The notes beneath the pieces were generated by a model. It did not search any database. It saw only the letters and a list, made by a program, of their open reading frames with translations, and was not told the origin of the DNA. DNA of 64,000 nt from Photobacterium obscurum (lineage in GTDB: Bacteria; Pseudomonadota; Gammaproteobacteria; Enterobacterales; Vibrionaceae), in contig NZ_JAKRRW010000006.1 in the NCBI RefSeq assembly GCF_026191635.1, positions 62,001 through 126,000 of the forward strand. Reading direction: 5' to 3'. Of the stretch, positions 24,814-34,502 are shown piece after piece; the stretch's first letter is position 1, and each line of letters begins with the position of its first letter. Position numbers and translations under genes: made by a program.

Positions 24814-25771
24814 AGCCTCTTTGACTACCGGTATGAGCTTGCTAATCAGTGCATTTAGTGTGGTCGCCAGTTTGTGGCTGGATAAATGGCTGGGTGAGCC
24901 AAAGCGTTTCCATCCTCTGGTGGGTTTTGGCCGACTCGCAAAAAAGTGTGAGTCTTGGTGTCGGGCTATTTCGTTTATCAGCACCAAGCAGCAAGGCATT
25001 GTTGCCTGGTGTTTATCTGTAATGCCACTAGTGCTACTTAGCTATTTGCTGCTTTCGCTTATTGCTCAATTTTCTGTCATTGCGTTGGTCGTTGGTAATG
25101 TCGTGATTCTCTATCTCACCATTGGTGGCAAGAGCCTGATAGAGCATGCAGAAAATATTTATGACCCGCTTCAGCGTGGCGATATTGAGCAAGCGCGTTA
25201 CCAGGTTTCAATGATCGTCAGCCGCAATACCGAAAAAATGGGGGAGAAGGAAATCACTTCTTCCACCATCGAATCGGTACTGGAAAACGGCAATGATGCC
25301 GTATTCGGTCCCATGATCTGGTTTCTTATTTTTGGTGCGCCGGGAGCCGTGCTGTTTCGTCTTGCCAACACATTGGATGCGATGTGGGGTTACAAGAATG
25401 AAAAGTATATCGACTTTGGCTGGTTTAGTGCCAAAACCGATGATGTTCTCGGTTGGTTGCCAGCCCGGGTTACTGCTGTGGTTTACGCACTCCAGGGCAA
25501 TTTCCAACAAGCATTAGCGTGCTGGCAGCAACAGGCTAAAGAGTGCAAAAGCCCTAACGGCGGCGTGGTGATGACCACAGGTGCTGGAAGCCTGAATATT
25601 GAGATAGGGGGGCCGACCTATTACCACGGTGTTTTGCACGATAAGAACCCCATGGGTGCCGGGGCGCCTGCAAGCTGGGATTCAATACCCAAAGCGAATC
25701 AGCTTGTCACCCGAGGAAGCTTTGCATTGAGTTATTTGTGGTTAGTTTGCGTAATGGTAGGAGTGAGTTAA
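24803..25771 (+). CDS. cbiB: Adenosylcobinamide-phosphate synthase CbiB
   Basis: A 322-residue membrane enzyme that joins aminopropanol phosphate to adenosylcobyric acid. Seen: DKWLGEPKRFHPLVGFGRLA, the family N-terminal signature, several hydrophobic segments, and NGGVVMTTGAGSLNIEIGGP near the end. ATG at 24803 overlaps the cobA stop; ATG at 24830 is an alternative. It ends in TAATG, shared with the start of cobD. Confidence 0.93.
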   Translation: MLHEASLTTGMSLLISAFSVVASLWLDKWLGEPKRFHPLVGFGRLAKKCESWCRAISFISTKQQGIVAWCLSVMPLVLLSYLLLSLIAQFSVIALVVGNVVILYLTIGGKSLIEHAENIYDPLQRGDIEQARYQVSMIVSRNTEKMGEKEITSSTIESVLENGNDAVFGPMIWFLIFGAPGAVLFRLANTLDAMWGYKNEKYIDFGWFSAKTDDVLGWLPARVTAVVYALQGNFQQALACWQQQAKECKSPNGGVVMTTGAGSLNIEIGGPTYYHGVLHDKNPMGAGAPASWDSIPKANQLVTRGSFALSYLWLVCVMVGVS

Positions 25772-26835
25772 TGGCAGTAAAACATGGTGGAAACTTGCTG
25801 GCAATGGCAGGTAAATACGGCAGTGATCCTGCCGAATGGATAGATCTTTCTACCGGTGTCAGTCCTTTTACCTACCCGGTAGGTGATATTCCACTCGCCG
25901 CGTGGAATCAGTTACCACAAGAAAATGACGGCTTAGAGCAGGCTGCAGCAAACTATTACAACGCTTCGGTTGAACCTGTTGTGGTTGCCGGCTCTCAGGC
26001 CGCCATTAAGGCCCTGCCAGAGGTCATGACTGAAAAGCTGGGCCGTACAGGTACTGTTGCCTTGCCAAGTGTCGGTTATAAGGAACATCAGCATGCATGG
26101 GGGAATTACCGCAAGGATGGATGCTGTTGGCAGATTGAGTTTTATGACGGGCTGCCGAGTAAAGAACAGGTGGCTACGTGCGATGTGGTCCTGGTTATTA
26201 ACCCCAACAATCCTACTGGCAAGCTGAGTCGAAAAGAGGAACTAACCGATCTCTATGTTGATTTGGCAAAGAGAAAAGCGACCTTAATCATTGATGAGGC
26301 CTTTATTGATTGTACCCCAAATGAATCCATGTTAAGCCCTAACAAAGACATGGGTAACTTAGTCGTGTTGCGTTCGGTCGGTAAATTCTTCGGTCTGGCG
26401 GGAGCCCGAGTTGGCTTTGTTTTTGCCGAACAGGCGATTAAAGATTCACTCTCAAACCTGATTGGCCCTTGGACGGTGACCGGCCCAAGCCGCTCGGTGG
26501 TAAAGCAGGCGCTGAGTGATTCAGCCTGGCAAAGCTCGGCTAGAGTGCTTATCCATAATAACTCGATACGCTTGAGTCGCCTTATCGCTGAAAGGCTCAC
26601 CGCGAGAACCAGCGGCACCGATCTCTTCATTACCGCTTTTCTCTATGACGCGACTTTCTGTTACGACTTCCTGTGCCGGGAAAAAGTCCTTACCCGCCTC
26701 TGTGATGAAAAAAATGCCCTCCGTTTTGGCTTACCCGCCGATGAAAAGCAGTGGCAACACTTAGCCGTTGCCTTGGAGAAATTAGCTGAAATCCGGAATA
26801 TGTCTGCGAATAAGGAGCTTGTGCATGTTAAATAA
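25771..26835 (+). CDS. cobD: Threonine-phosphate decarboxylase CobD
   Basis: A 354-residue pyridoxal-phosphate enzyme that makes (R)-1-amino-2-propanol phosphate for the CbiB step. Seen: KHGGNLLAMAGKYG, LVINPNNPTGKLS, TLIIDEAFIDC, and the cofactor lysine in RSVGKFFGLAGARVGF. Start at 25771 with taggag upstream, overlapping the cbiB stop by one base. Confidence 0.95.
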   Translation: MAVKHGGNLLAMAGKYGSDPAEWIDLSTGVSPFTYPVGDIPLAAWNQLPQENDGLEQAAANYYNASVEPVVVAGSQAAIKALPEVMTEKLGRTGTVALPSVGYKEHQHAWGNYRKDGCCWQIEFYDGLPSKEQVATCDVVLVINPNNPTGKLSRKEELTDLYVDLAKRKATLIIDEAFIDCTPNESMLSPNKDMGNLVVLRSVGKFFGLAGARVGFVFAEQAIKDSLSNLIGPWTVTGPSRSVVKQALSDSAWQSSARVLIHNNSIRLSRLIAERLTARTSGTDLFITAFLYDATFCYDFLCREKVLTRLCDEKNALRFGLPADEKQWQHLAVALEKLAEIRNMSANKELVHVK

Positions 26836-27367
26836 CAAACCGACTATCGAACTGGTATTAGGCGGCGCCCGCTCAGGCAAAAGCAGTTATGCAGAAAAGC
26901 AGGCAAAAGCGTCTGGAAAGCCGGTTATCTATATCGCTACGTCAGAAGTTCGTGATGAGGAGATGGCGGAAAGGGTAAGAAAACATCAAGCGCAGAGACC
27001 TGACGAATGGCTGGTTATCGAAGAGCTATTAGCGCTACCCCAAGTGCTGCAAGAATTGAGTAAGCCAGATAACTGCATTTTGGTCGATTGCCTAACGTTA
27101 TGGCTGAGCAACTGCCTGTTTGGTGAATCGAAAATCGGGTGGAAGGAATATAAAGCCAGCCTGTTATCGACACTGGAACTGCTTCCTGGCCAGGTGATCT
27201 TTGTTAGCAATGAAGTGGGTTCCGGTATTGTCCCAATGGGAGAAGTAAGCCGGAAATTTGTTGATGAAGCCGGATGGCTACACCAGGCGATCGCCGCTCG
27301 GGTGAACAAGGTGACGCTGGTGGTTGCCGGGCTGCCTTTATCGTTGAAATACGAAACTCAGGGGTAG
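26825..27367 (+). CDS. cobU: Adenosylcobinamide kinase/guanylyltransferase CobU
   Basis: A 180-residue enzyme that phosphorylates adenosylcobinamide and transfers GMP. P-loop LVLGGARSGKSSYAEKQA; DCLTLWLSN and VSNEVGSGIVPMGEVSRKF are family hallmarks. ATG at 26825 has aaggag upstream and overlaps cobD by 11 bases. Confidence 0.96.
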   Translation: MLNNKPTIELVLGGARSGKSSYAEKQAKASGKPVIYIATSEVRDEEMAERVRKHQAQRPDEWLVIEELLALPQVLQELSKPDNCILVDCLTLWLSNCLFGESKIGWKEYKASLLSTLELLPGQVIFVSNEVGSGIVPMGEVSRKFVDEAGWLHQAIAARVNKVTLVVAGLPLSLKYETQG

Positions 27368-27372
27368 CACAG

Positions 27373-28389
27373 ATGACATGGCTTAACTTTGTAACCTTAA
27401 ATGGCGTGGCGCCAATCAAAGATCTCCATCTTGTGAGTGATGCCGGAGCCGGTGAAGGTTTAATGCAGTATCACCCGACACGCGATACCGAGTTGATTGT
27501 GTGCGGAAGAGCCAATACTCGCCTTAATGGTGCTTATTTACCTTCCCCTGTACTTGGCAATGGCTCTGTGACTCCTGCGATTTTGGTGCATGGGATATTA
27601 CGCGCCCTGCAAAAACGCGGATTTAAAATCAGGCTCCATTGCTATCAGCTCGGGCTGGATAATCTTCCCGATTTCTCCGGCTGCAAGTTGGATGATGTTG
27701 TCATTCATCAGTGCGAGCTGGGCAAAGAAAAAGCCTTAATAGAGACCCAGTTAATCCCTGAGCTAAAAAGACAAGCAGAGAGCGGCGAAAGACACCTTAT
27801 TGCAGAATCAGGAATAGGTGGAACCACCTTTGCCATAGTGTGGCTCAAGTGCTGGCTCGGCAAGGAGATTATGTTTTCGGGCAGTACCAAAGATCCTGAA
27901 AAGCTGACCAGAAAAGAGCAGGTTATTAAGCAGTTATTGGTGATGTCTGAAACGCTGCCCGTTGAGGTCTCCCATTTTTCTGGCGATTTAGAGCTGTCTG
28001 ATCCGGTTCAGCGAGCCACTTGCGCCTTATTGGATGCTGAGCTTAAAGAGCTGATATTAGCGGGCGGCACCATGATGTTTGCACCAGTGATAGCGATGGA
28101 GCGCGAAATCAGTACAGAGGCGCTGAAAATAGCCACTACTCGCTGGATATTCGATTCGCCCGATGCGACTTATGCGGCGTCAAAGCTGCCAGAACAGTGC
28201 AGTGTTTTAACCCCCAATGTGAATTTCAATCACTCCCGCTTTGCTGCTCTCAACAAGTACGAGCAAGGTTACGTTGTGGAGGGATGTGGCCTGGGTGCCA
28301 GCCTGGTCTTTGCTGAAGAGCAGGGCATGTCTGGTGAAGAGATTATCGATAGCCTGGACGATGCCGTATCGGCCTGGCTGAGTAAGTAA
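27373..28389 (+). CDS. UPF0284-type CobT-like nicotinate-nucleotide phosphoribosyltransferase
   Basis: A 338-residue protein in the place where cobT is expected. It lacks canonical CobT marks. Instead it resembles the archaeal and cyanobacterial UPF0284 family, whose members are predicted to replace Cob[21 protein letters not shown] matches the ESxPGGTTTA region, and [19 protein letters not shown] matches the LAGGTQM region. The likely reaction is activation of the lower-ligand base to its alpha-ribotide. Start at 27373, five bases past cobU; the open frame extends further upstream inside cobU. Base specificity is unknown. The family call is from memory of motifs. Confidence 0.72.
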   Translation: MTWLNFVTLNGVAPIKDLHLVSDAGAGEGLMQYHPTRDTELIVCGRANTRLNGAYLPSPVLGNGSVTPAILVHGILRALQKRGFKIRLHCYQLGLDNLPDFSGCKLDDVVIHQCELGKEKALIETQLIPELKRQAESGERHLIAESGIGGTTFAIVWLKCWLGKEIMFSGSTKDPEKLTRKEQVIKQLLVMSETLPVEVSHFSGDLELSDPVQRATCALLDAELKELILAGGTMMFAPVIAMEREISTEALKIATTRWIFDSPDATYAASKLPEQCSVLTPNVNFNHSRFAALNKYEQGYVVEGCGLGASLVFAEEQGMSGEEIIDSLDDAVSAWLSK

Positions 28390-28427
28390 TACTAAATTGT
28401 TCAGTTTGGTATTGTAGAGGAATAAAA

Positions 28428-29909
28428 ATGCAGTCTTGTTCTCAAGCATTAATGGTTCAGGGTACTACCTCTGATGCGGGCAAAAGTGTCCTTGTGGCGG
28501 GTTTGTGTCGCGTACTGTCGCGAAAAGGCATAAAAGTCGCACCATTCAAGCCGCAAAACATGGCGCTGAACAGCGCCGTGACGGTTGACGGTGGTGAAAT
28601 TGGCCGGGCGCAAGCCGTACAGGCGTATGCCTGCGGGCTTGAGCCGACCACCGATATGAATCCCATCCTCTTGAAGCCCAATACCGATATCGGTGCGCAG
28701 GTGATCATTCATGGCAAAGCTCATCAGGATATGGATGCCAAGGCTTATCACGCCTTTAAACCCAAAGTTATGCGCTATGTGATGGAGTCGTTCAATCGCC
28801 TTCAGGCAGAGTACCAAACCGTGATGATTGAAGGGGCTGGCAGTCCGGCTGAAATCAACCTGCGAGATCACGATATCGCGAATATGGGTTTTGCCGAAGA
28901 AGCGGACATTCCTGTTATTATCGTCGCCGATATCGACAGAGGCGGCGTATTTGCCCACCTGTATGGAACCCTGGCGTTATTGAGTGAATCCGAGCAGGCT
29001 CGGGTTGCCGGTTTTGTGATTAATCGTTTCAGAGGCGATATTGCACTGCTTGAAAATGGCCTTGAATGGCTTGAAGAGAAAACCGGTAAGCCGGTTATTG
29101 GTGTGCTGCCTTATCTTCACGGCCTGATGCTGGAAGCTGAAGATGCCATCAATGTGAGTCAGTTAAGTTCTGAGGGCCCCAAACTCAAAGTGGTGGTTCC
29201 TGTTGTCCAGCGCATAAGTAACCATACTGATTTCGATCCACTTCGTATGCATCCCAGTGTTGATCTGGTGTTTGTCGGGAAAAATCAGCCATTGCCACCT
29301 GCTGATCTCATCATTCTTCCAGGATCAAAGAGTGTCCGAAGCGACTTGGCATTTCTGCGTGCTCAGGAGTGGGACAAACAAATAGAACGTCACCTCCGTT
29401 TTGGTGGCAAAGTGATGGGGATTTGTGGTGGCTATCAAATGCTTGGTGAGTTAATTGCTGATCCGCAGGGAATAGAAGGTCCTGCGGGTGAAAGTCGAGG
29501 GCTAGGATACCTACCATTGGAAACAGAGCTTAAAAACGATAAGCAACTGAGAAGAGTCAAAGGTACGTTAACCCTGCCGGGACAAGAGATAGTTGATGTT
29601 TTCGGCTATGAAATCCACGCGGGTGTTACCAAAGGTATTGGGAGCAATGCGCCGCTAGCGTTGGAGTCCGGTGCAGATGGTTGTCTCGGTATGGAAGACG
29701 CAGTCTTTGGGACTTATCTGCACGGTATCTTCGAATCAGAGAAAGCATGTGGTGCGATTTTGCGCTGGGCGGGGTTAATGGGTGCCAAAGGGTGCGATTT
29801 CGAGCAGATGCGTGAAGACGGTATCAATCGGGTTGCCGATGCGATTGAGCAACATTTGGATTTGAAAAAGCTTTGGCCCGAGCTGGATCGAGAGGAGGCG
29901 TGTTTGTGA
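28428..29909 (+). CDS. cbiP: Cobyric acid synthase CbiP
   Basis: A 493-residue glutamine-dependent amidotransferase that amidates side chains b, d, e and g. N-terminal P-loop-like region [18 protein letters not shown] with [26 protein letters not shown]-terminal class I glutaminase with the nucleophile in [12 protein letters not shown] and the catalytic His in [10 protein letters not shown]. Preceded by a 38-base gap and tagagg; overlaps cbiA by four bases. Confidence 0.96.
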   Translation: MQSCSQALMVQGTTSDAGKSVLVAGLCRVLSRKGIKVAPFKPQNMALNSAVTVDGGEIGRAQAVQAYACGLEPTTDMNPILLKPNTDIGAQVIIHGKAHQDMDAKAYHAFKPKVMRYVMESFNRLQAEYQTVMIEGAGSPAEINLRDHDIANMGFAEEADIPVIIVADIDRGGVFAHLYGTLALLSESEQARVAGFVINRFRGDIALLENGLEWLEEKTGKPVIGVLPYLHGLMLEAEDAINVSQLSSEGPKLKVVVPVVQRISNHTDFDPLRMHPSVDLVFVGKNQPLPPADLIILPGSKSVRSDLAFLRAQEWDKQIERHLRFGGKVMGICGGYQMLGELIADPQGIEGPAGESRGLGYLPLETELKNDKQLRRVKGTLTLPGQEIVDVFGYEIHAGVTKGIGSNAPLALESGADGCLGMEDAVFGTYLHGIFESEKACGAILRWAGLMGAKGCDFEQMREDGINRVADAIEQHLDLKKLWPELDREEACL

Positions 29910-31210
29910 TTGATGAGCATATCTCCTGTCCCGCACTGGTTGTTGCCGCGCCCAGTTCTGGTAGCGGTAAAACAACGGTAGTGGCGGCATTGGCACGCTA
30001 CTTTACTAACCTGGGTAAAAAAGTCCGGGTCTTTAAAACGGGACCTGACTTTATTGATCCCAACTTTTTGGCCTTCGCGTCACATCAGCCGGTCTATCAG
30101 CTCGATTTCTGGATGTGTGGCGAGCAGCACTGTCGCCGATTAGTTGCCGAAGCGGCCAAAGAGGCCGATCTTATCCTGATCGAAGGTGTGATGGGGATGT
30201 TTGACGGCCAGTGTTCGAGTGCGGATATCGCGGCGAAGCTGGGTATTCCTGTCCTGGCCGTGATCAATGCCGGAGCCATGGCACAAACATTCGGTGCTAT
30301 TGCTTATGGCTTGGCTAATTTCAGGCAAGATATCAGCATGTATGGGGTGGTTGCGAATCGGGTGGGATCCACCGGTCATGCTGAAATGCTCAAAGAAGCC
30401 TTGCCGGACACGCTGGAGTTTTGTGGCTATCTGCAAAAAGATATCGGACTGTCGTTGCCCGAGCGTCACTTGGGCCTGGTCCAAGCCCAGGAACTGGACG
30501 ATCTCGATGATCGGTTAAACCTGGCTGCCGATCTTATCTCGCAGCATGTCAATCTTAAGTTACCGCCTAAAAGCCAGTTTGTGCCGGTAGCAAGTGCAAA
30601 GCCGGAGAGGAGACTCGAAGGAATCACCATTGCGATCGCGCAAGACACGGCATTTAGTTTTATCTATCAAGCGAACTTGGATTTGCTTACGGCGCTTGGT
30701 GCGAAGCTGAGTTTCTTCTCACCGATCCAGGGTGATGAATTGCCTGACTGTGATGCCCTGTACCTTCCCGGTGGTTATCCGGAACTTTATTTGAAAGAGT
30801 TGGCTGAAAATACGATCCTCAAGCAGCAAGTGCATGCCCACGTAAATAACCACAAACCTGTGCTGGCGGAATGTGGGGGAATGCTATATCTCAATAATTC
30901 GCTGACCGATATTGAAGGCAAGTCTGGTGAGATGTGTGGCATTTTGAATGCCAACTCAAGGATGCAGGGTTCGTTGGCGGCTCTTGGTCTGGTGGAAGGG
31001 GAGCTTTTACCAGGTGAAACGTTACGGGGTCACACCTTCCATTACTCGAAAACGGATTCTAGCGAAGAGATAGCCTGTCACCCGGTTTCGCAACGTGGGC
31101 GTAAGCTCGATCCGGTCTGGCGGCATAAACAGGTTATTGCCTCCTATATCCATTGGTATTTTCCGTCGAACCCAGAACTGGTTGCCAATATTTTCAAGGG
31201 CGCGCTATGA
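29906..31210 (+). CDS. cbiA: Cobyrinic acid a,c-diamide synthase CbiA
   Basis: A 434-residue amidotransferase. ATP site [19 protein letters not shown] with [22 protein letters not shown]; glutaminase nucleophile in [13 protein letters not shown] start 29906 sits eight bases after aggagg and overlaps the cbiP stop; the upstream part of the open frame is inside cbiP. It ends in ATGA, which starts the next gene. Confidence 0.95.
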   Translation: MIDEHISCPALVVAAPSSGSGKTTVVAALARYFTNLGKKVRVFKTGPDFIDPNFLAFASHQPVYQLDFWMCGEQHCRRLVAEAAKEADLILIEGVMGMFDGQCSSADIAAKLGIPVLAVINAGAMAQTFGAIAYGLANFRQDISMYGVVANRVGSTGHAEMLKEALPDTLEFCGYLQKDIGLSLPERHLGLVQAQELDDLDDRLNLAADLISQHVNLKLPPKSQFVPVASAKPERRLEGITIAIAQDTAFSFIYQANLDLLTALGAKLSFFSPIQGDELPDCDALYLPGGYPELYLKELAENTILKQQVHAHVNNHKPVLAECGGMLYLNNSLTDIEGKSGEMCGILNANSRMQGSLAALGLVEGELLPGETLRGHTFHYSKTDSSEEIACHPVSQRGRKLDPVWRHKQVIASYIHWYFPSNPELVANIFKGAL

Positions 31211-31779
31211 GGTTGGTGTTAATTCGCCATGGTCAGACCGAGTGGAATCGACAGAAAAGAATTCAGGGCTGGCTGGATAGTCCCTTAACTTCCTCTGCAC
31301 TAATTGGGCTCCATAACTTGGATCTTCCGTTATTGCAGGCTCCTGTTGTCTACAGCAGCGACCTTGGCAGAGCCTTCAATTCTGCGGCCATTGTTGCGAA
31401 ATCCCTCGGCACAGAGGTGGTGGTAGATAAAAGACTGCGCGAGCGGCAATTCGGGCTTCTGGAAGGCGAGGTGATTGATCATGATGATGCTCTTAAATCG
31501 TACTGGCAGCGTTACCATCAGCGCTATGAAATACAACTGAACGACCTGTTTGGTGCCGAGCCGGAGCAGAAATTTGAGCAAAGAATTGTTTCATTTTTCG
31601 ATGATCTGCATCGCTTACATGCGATGTCTGATGTTGTCCTTGTTAGTCACGGCGAGTGGCTAAGGGCTTTTTTGAACCTGATGAATGACACCCCCTCCTG
31701 GCATAAAGGTGACGGTATCCAGACTAATGCAGCGCCTATTGTGCTGGAATGGTCACCATCAATACCGGCGATTGCATAG
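31207..31779 (+). CDS. Histidine phosphatase (CobC/GpmB-like), first of two
   Basis: A 190-residue phosphoglycerate-mutase-fold phosphatase. Catalytic motif [20 protein letters not shown] with the phosphohistidine, and second His in VLVSHGEWLRAF. In this operon an alpha-ribazole-phosphate or adenosylcobalamin-phosphate phosphatase is expected, but a second, more CobC-like gene follows. The two may act at different dephosphorylation steps. ATG at 31207 overlaps the cbiA stop. Confidence 0.85.
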   Translation: MRLVLIRHGQTEWNRQKRIQGWLDSPLTSSALIGLHNLDLPLLQAPVVYSSDLGRAFNSAAIVAKSLGTEVVVDKRLRERQFGLLEGEVIDHDDALKSYWQRYHQRYEIQLNDLFGAEPEQKFEQRIVSFFDDLHRLHAMSDVVLVSHGEWLRAFLNLMNDTPSWHKGDGIQTNAAPIVLEWSPSIPAIA

Positions 31780-31805
31780 TGGATTAGTCGATAAATGGAT
31801 AAGAG

Positions 31806-32411
31806 ATGACAATAACCCGAGTTGAACTGTTGCGTCATGGTTTGCCTGAGGGGGATGACTGTTTTCGCGGCCATACCGACTTCTTGCTCACAGAGGAGGG
31901 GGGCAGCCAAATGCACAAGGCCGTCGCCGGCAGTGATGCCTTCGATCTGGTGGTGACCTCTCCCTTGCAACGCTGTGCGGATTTTGCTTACCGGCATGCA
32001 GAGCAATACTGCACCCCTGTGGTTGAGGAGTCTGATTTTATAGAGCTCAATTTTGGTGACTGGGATGGTCGGTCGAGAGATGAGGTATGGAAAAGCGATC
32101 AAAAAACCTTAAGTCAGTTTTGGTCAGAGCCATGGAAGACAACTCCGCCCAACGGAGAAAGCCTGGAAGAGTTCGACAGTCGTATCCAAGCTGCTTGGTC
32201 GAGCCTGCTTGATGAGTATCAGGGAAAGCGTATTTTGTTGGTGACTCATGGGGGAGTTATCAAACAGATATTGCGGTTGGTCCTTGATATGCCCAAATCA
32301 GAAGGCTACTTGCAACGAATCAAAGTGCCTTACGCGGCAAAATTGACTATCACCGTTTATCATGATGACAACGGGCGACAGTGGCCGGAATTGCATTGGC
32401 CCACTCTGTAA
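31806..32411 (+). CDS. cobC: Alpha-ribazole phosphatase CobC
   Basis: A 201-residue histidine phosphatase. Seen: RVELLRHGLPEGDDCFRGHTD split across the active site, TSPLQRCADFA, FGDWDGRSRDE and VTHGGVIKQILR, which match CobC proteins better than the preceding gene does. It is expected to remove the last phosphate before or after the CobS step. Located 27 bases after the first phosphatase and 33 before cobS. Confidence 0.9.
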   Translation: MTITRVELLRHGLPEGDDCFRGHTDFLLTEEGGSQMHKAVAGSDAFDLVVTSPLQRCADFAYRHAEQYCTPVVEESDFIELNFGDWDGRSRDEVWKSDQKTLSQFWSEPWKTTPPNGESLEEFDSRIQAAWSSLLDEYQGKRILLVTHGGVIKQILRLVLDMPKSEGYLQRIKVPYAAKLTITVYHDDNGRQWPELHWPTL

Positions 32412-32444
32412 TCCGAATAAATCTTCAGTAGGTTCAGTAGTAAC

Positions 32445-33209
32445 ATGAAAAGAACACTCTTGCGTGAGTGGCAGGTATTTCTGCTATCACTGGCTATTTT
32501 TTCAAGGATCCCGGTATCTGAATCGGTACCTTATAGTGAAGAGAGGAAGAACGAATCCTATAAATATTGTGGGCTGGTGGGCCTGGTTGTGGGCTCGCTG
32601 ACTGCTTTGCTCTATTACCTGTCTTCGCAGCTTTGGCCTAATGACGTTGCTGTCGCCTTGGCAATGATCTTCAGTGTTTATATTACAGGGGCATTCCATG
32701 AAGATGGCTTTGCCGATACTTGTGATGGCTTTGGCGGTGGCGTGACCCCTGAGAGAAAGTTGGAGATCATGAAAGACTCCAGCGTTGGGGCGTACGGGGT
32801 GCTGGGGATTGTTTTGGTCTTGCTGCTGAAATTTACCCTCCTGACCTCATTATCTTCTGTCCCGGTTGCGTTGGTTGTTGCGTATGTCGTCAGTCGCTCG
32901 TTAGCGGTGAGCTTTATTTATACCCACGCATATGTGCGCCAGACGGAACAGTCGAAGCTGAAAGTGGCCCAGAGCCCTAGCAGTAAAAATGACGCTATCA
33001 CCCTGTTGGTAATTGCTCTGGCGATAATTATTGGGTGTCTAAGCGTTAAGGTGGGCTTGACATTGGTAATAACGTTGCTTTTATTCCGTGTGGTTTTTAG
33101 CCGCTGGTTGATCAGGCAAGTCGGTGGTTACACCGGTGATGCACTAGGTGCTATTCAGCAAATGTCCGAGGTAATCTGCTATTTCATCCTGCTTTCTTTT
33201 TCTTTCTAG
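32445..33209 (+). CDS. cobS: Cobalamin-5'-phosphate synthase CobS
   Basis: A 254-residue membrane enzyme that joins GDP-cobinamide to alpha-ribazole (phosphate). Seen: FFSRIP-type start (LAIFSRIPV), the metal-binding FHEDGFADTCDGFGGG, MKDSSVGAYGVLG, and GGYTGDALGAIQQMSEV. Last gene of the cob operon; followed by a long inverted repeat. Confidence 0.95.
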   Translation: MKRTLLREWQVFLLSLAIFSRIPVSESVPYSEERKNESYKYCGLVGLVVGSLTALLYYLSSQLWPNDVAVALAMIFSVYITGAFHEDGFADTCDGFGGGVTPERKLEIMKDSSVGAYGVLGIVLVLLLKFTLLTSLSSVPVALVVAYVVSRSLAVSFIYTHAYVRQTEQSKLKVAQSPSSKNDAITLLVIALAIIIGCLSVKVGLTLVITLLLFRVVFSRWLIRQVGGYTGDALGAIQQMSEVICYFILLSFSF

Positions 33210-33238
33210 ACTTCTCGGTTCTGGTCCTGGTAGATAAC

Positions 33239-33288
33239 TACGCCATTTTAATTTATTGATGGAAATCAAGATAAATTAAAGTGGCGTA
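33239..33288. repeat. 50-base inverted repeat enclosing an FNR box
   Basis: Left arm tacgccattttaatttat (33239-33256) pairs with right arm ataaattaaagtggcgta (33271-33288) with one mismatch. It can form an 18-base stem and may end the cob operon transcript, although no U-run follows. The loop carries a perfect FNR consensus, so the same DNA may act as an operator. Confidence 0.75.
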
Positions 33289-33298
33289 AATGTATCTA
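33256..33298 (+). promoter_or_regulatory. FNR-box promoter for TPR-rdhA2-rdhB2 operon
   Basis: TTGATGGAAATCAA (33256-33269) is a perfect FNR consensus. TGTATCT follows 22 bases later (33291-33297) as a possible extended -10, putting the box centre near -42 (class II). The promoter before rdhC-nifJ has the same element at 23 bases. About 80 bases of leader separate it from the TPR gene. Confidence 0.75.
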
Positions 33299-33378
33299 TT
33301 CTTGGGCAATTTCTACCTTTTGGCCTTTCTATTCTCATATACCCTGTTTTTTATAAGGATATAGAAGGCAAAAGGCTC

Positions 33379-34485
33379 ATGAACAACCCAATAAAAAACA
33401 ATCAGTGGCTAGAAGAGCTGTTCTTGCTTCTTGGCTTGTCTGACAGGCTTCCTGATTACTACAAAAAATATGAAGAAACTTTAGCCATGTTGAAAAATGA
33501 AATTCAATATGTTGTTTCGACATTAAGTAATAATGAACATCAGCTGATTCAGGAATCACAAAAGAGAGCTGCTACTTATTTCATCAATGGCCATAAGATG
33601 GATTTAAGCCATGATCTGCGAGTCAGTGCTAGTGAATTACTGTTAAGGCATCGGCAACCTGAAATAGCTCTTTCGGTTTTGCAACCATTAGATATGGAGG
33701 CATCGGCGGCTTACTTCATTAACTTTGGCCGGGCTTTAATGCAAATTGGTGTTTTAGGCCAAGCCGAGCAATGCTTTATCAATGCCTGTGAAAAAGAGCA
33801 GGACTCAGCCGAGCCGCTGTTCCACCTTGCCTTTCTTTCCGGGTTACAAGGTGAAGTGAAAAAAGCCGAAAAGTATTATCTGGCCAGTCTTAAGAAAGAC
33901 GAAAAGCATAAAGGAAGCCTACTCAATTTATCCTACCTCTATTTTCAATTGGAACAATTCTGGAAAGCGAAAAAATACGCAGACCAGCTTGTTGTTATTT
34001 CGCCAGAACAGGTGGGTGCCTATTTGATTTTAGCCTCTTGTAATAACGCCCAGCGAAATTTTGAAGTTAGTTATACCGTTATCCAACAGGCTAGGAGGTT
34101 ATTTAACCAGACGGTATCAGAGTTAGATGAATTAGAGGCGATAGCGTGTTTTGAGCTGGGTAAATATGAAGAGGTAGTCATTCTTGTATCCCGATTTATT
34201 CAATCTCACCCGATGGCGACAGATTTAAAATACATTCGGGCCAAATCTTATATTGAGCTGAAAAGCTGGGAACAAGCTCTGGATGATATTACAGAACTAT
34301 TAAGCATCGAACCATTTGATGCCGACAGCCTTGAGATGAGGTTCATTGTTCTATACGCCATGAATAAATGGAGCGAGGCAGAGGTTGCCTATGTGAAGTT
34401 AGTCGAAACGGCGCCTCAGCTACGACTGAAATATCAACAACAGCACAAAACAATACTCAGAAATATGGCACTCATCATTAGTTAG
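33379..34485 (+). CDS. TPR-repeat protein upstream of the second rdhA
   Basis: A 368-residue soluble protein with no signal peptide. From about residue 110 it contains several tetratricopeptide-like helical pairs (YFINFGRALMQIGVLGQAEQ, PLFHLAFLSGLQGEVKKAEK, SLLNLSYLYFQLEQFWKAKK). Residues 1-100 are helical with no family recognised. ATG at 33379 behind aaaagg. It is the first gene of an FNR-box-led operon and ends 17 bases before rdhA2. TPR proteins often serve as assembly chaperones, so a role in maturation or targeting of the Tat-exported dehalogenase is plausible, but nothing in the sequence proves it. Confidence 0.8.
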   Translation: MNNPIKNNQWLEELFLLLGLSDRLPDYYKKYEETLAMLKNEIQYVVSTLSNNEHQLIQESQKRAATYFINGHKMDLSHDLRVSASELLLRHRQPEIALSVLQPLDMEASAAYFINFGRALMQIGVLGQAEQCFINACEKEQDSAEPLFHLAFLSGLQGEVKKAEKYYLASLKKDEKHKGSLLNLSYLYFQLEQFWKAKKYADQLVVISPEQVGAYLILASCNNAQRNFEVSYTVIQQARRLFNQTVSELDELEAIACFELGKYEEVVILVSRFIQSHPMATDLKYIRAKSYIELKSWEQALDDITELLSIEPFDADSLEMRFIVLYAMNKWSEAEVAYVKLVETAPQLRLKYQQQHKTILRNMALIIS

Positions 34486-34502
34486 AATAGGAAGCAATAG
34501 TG

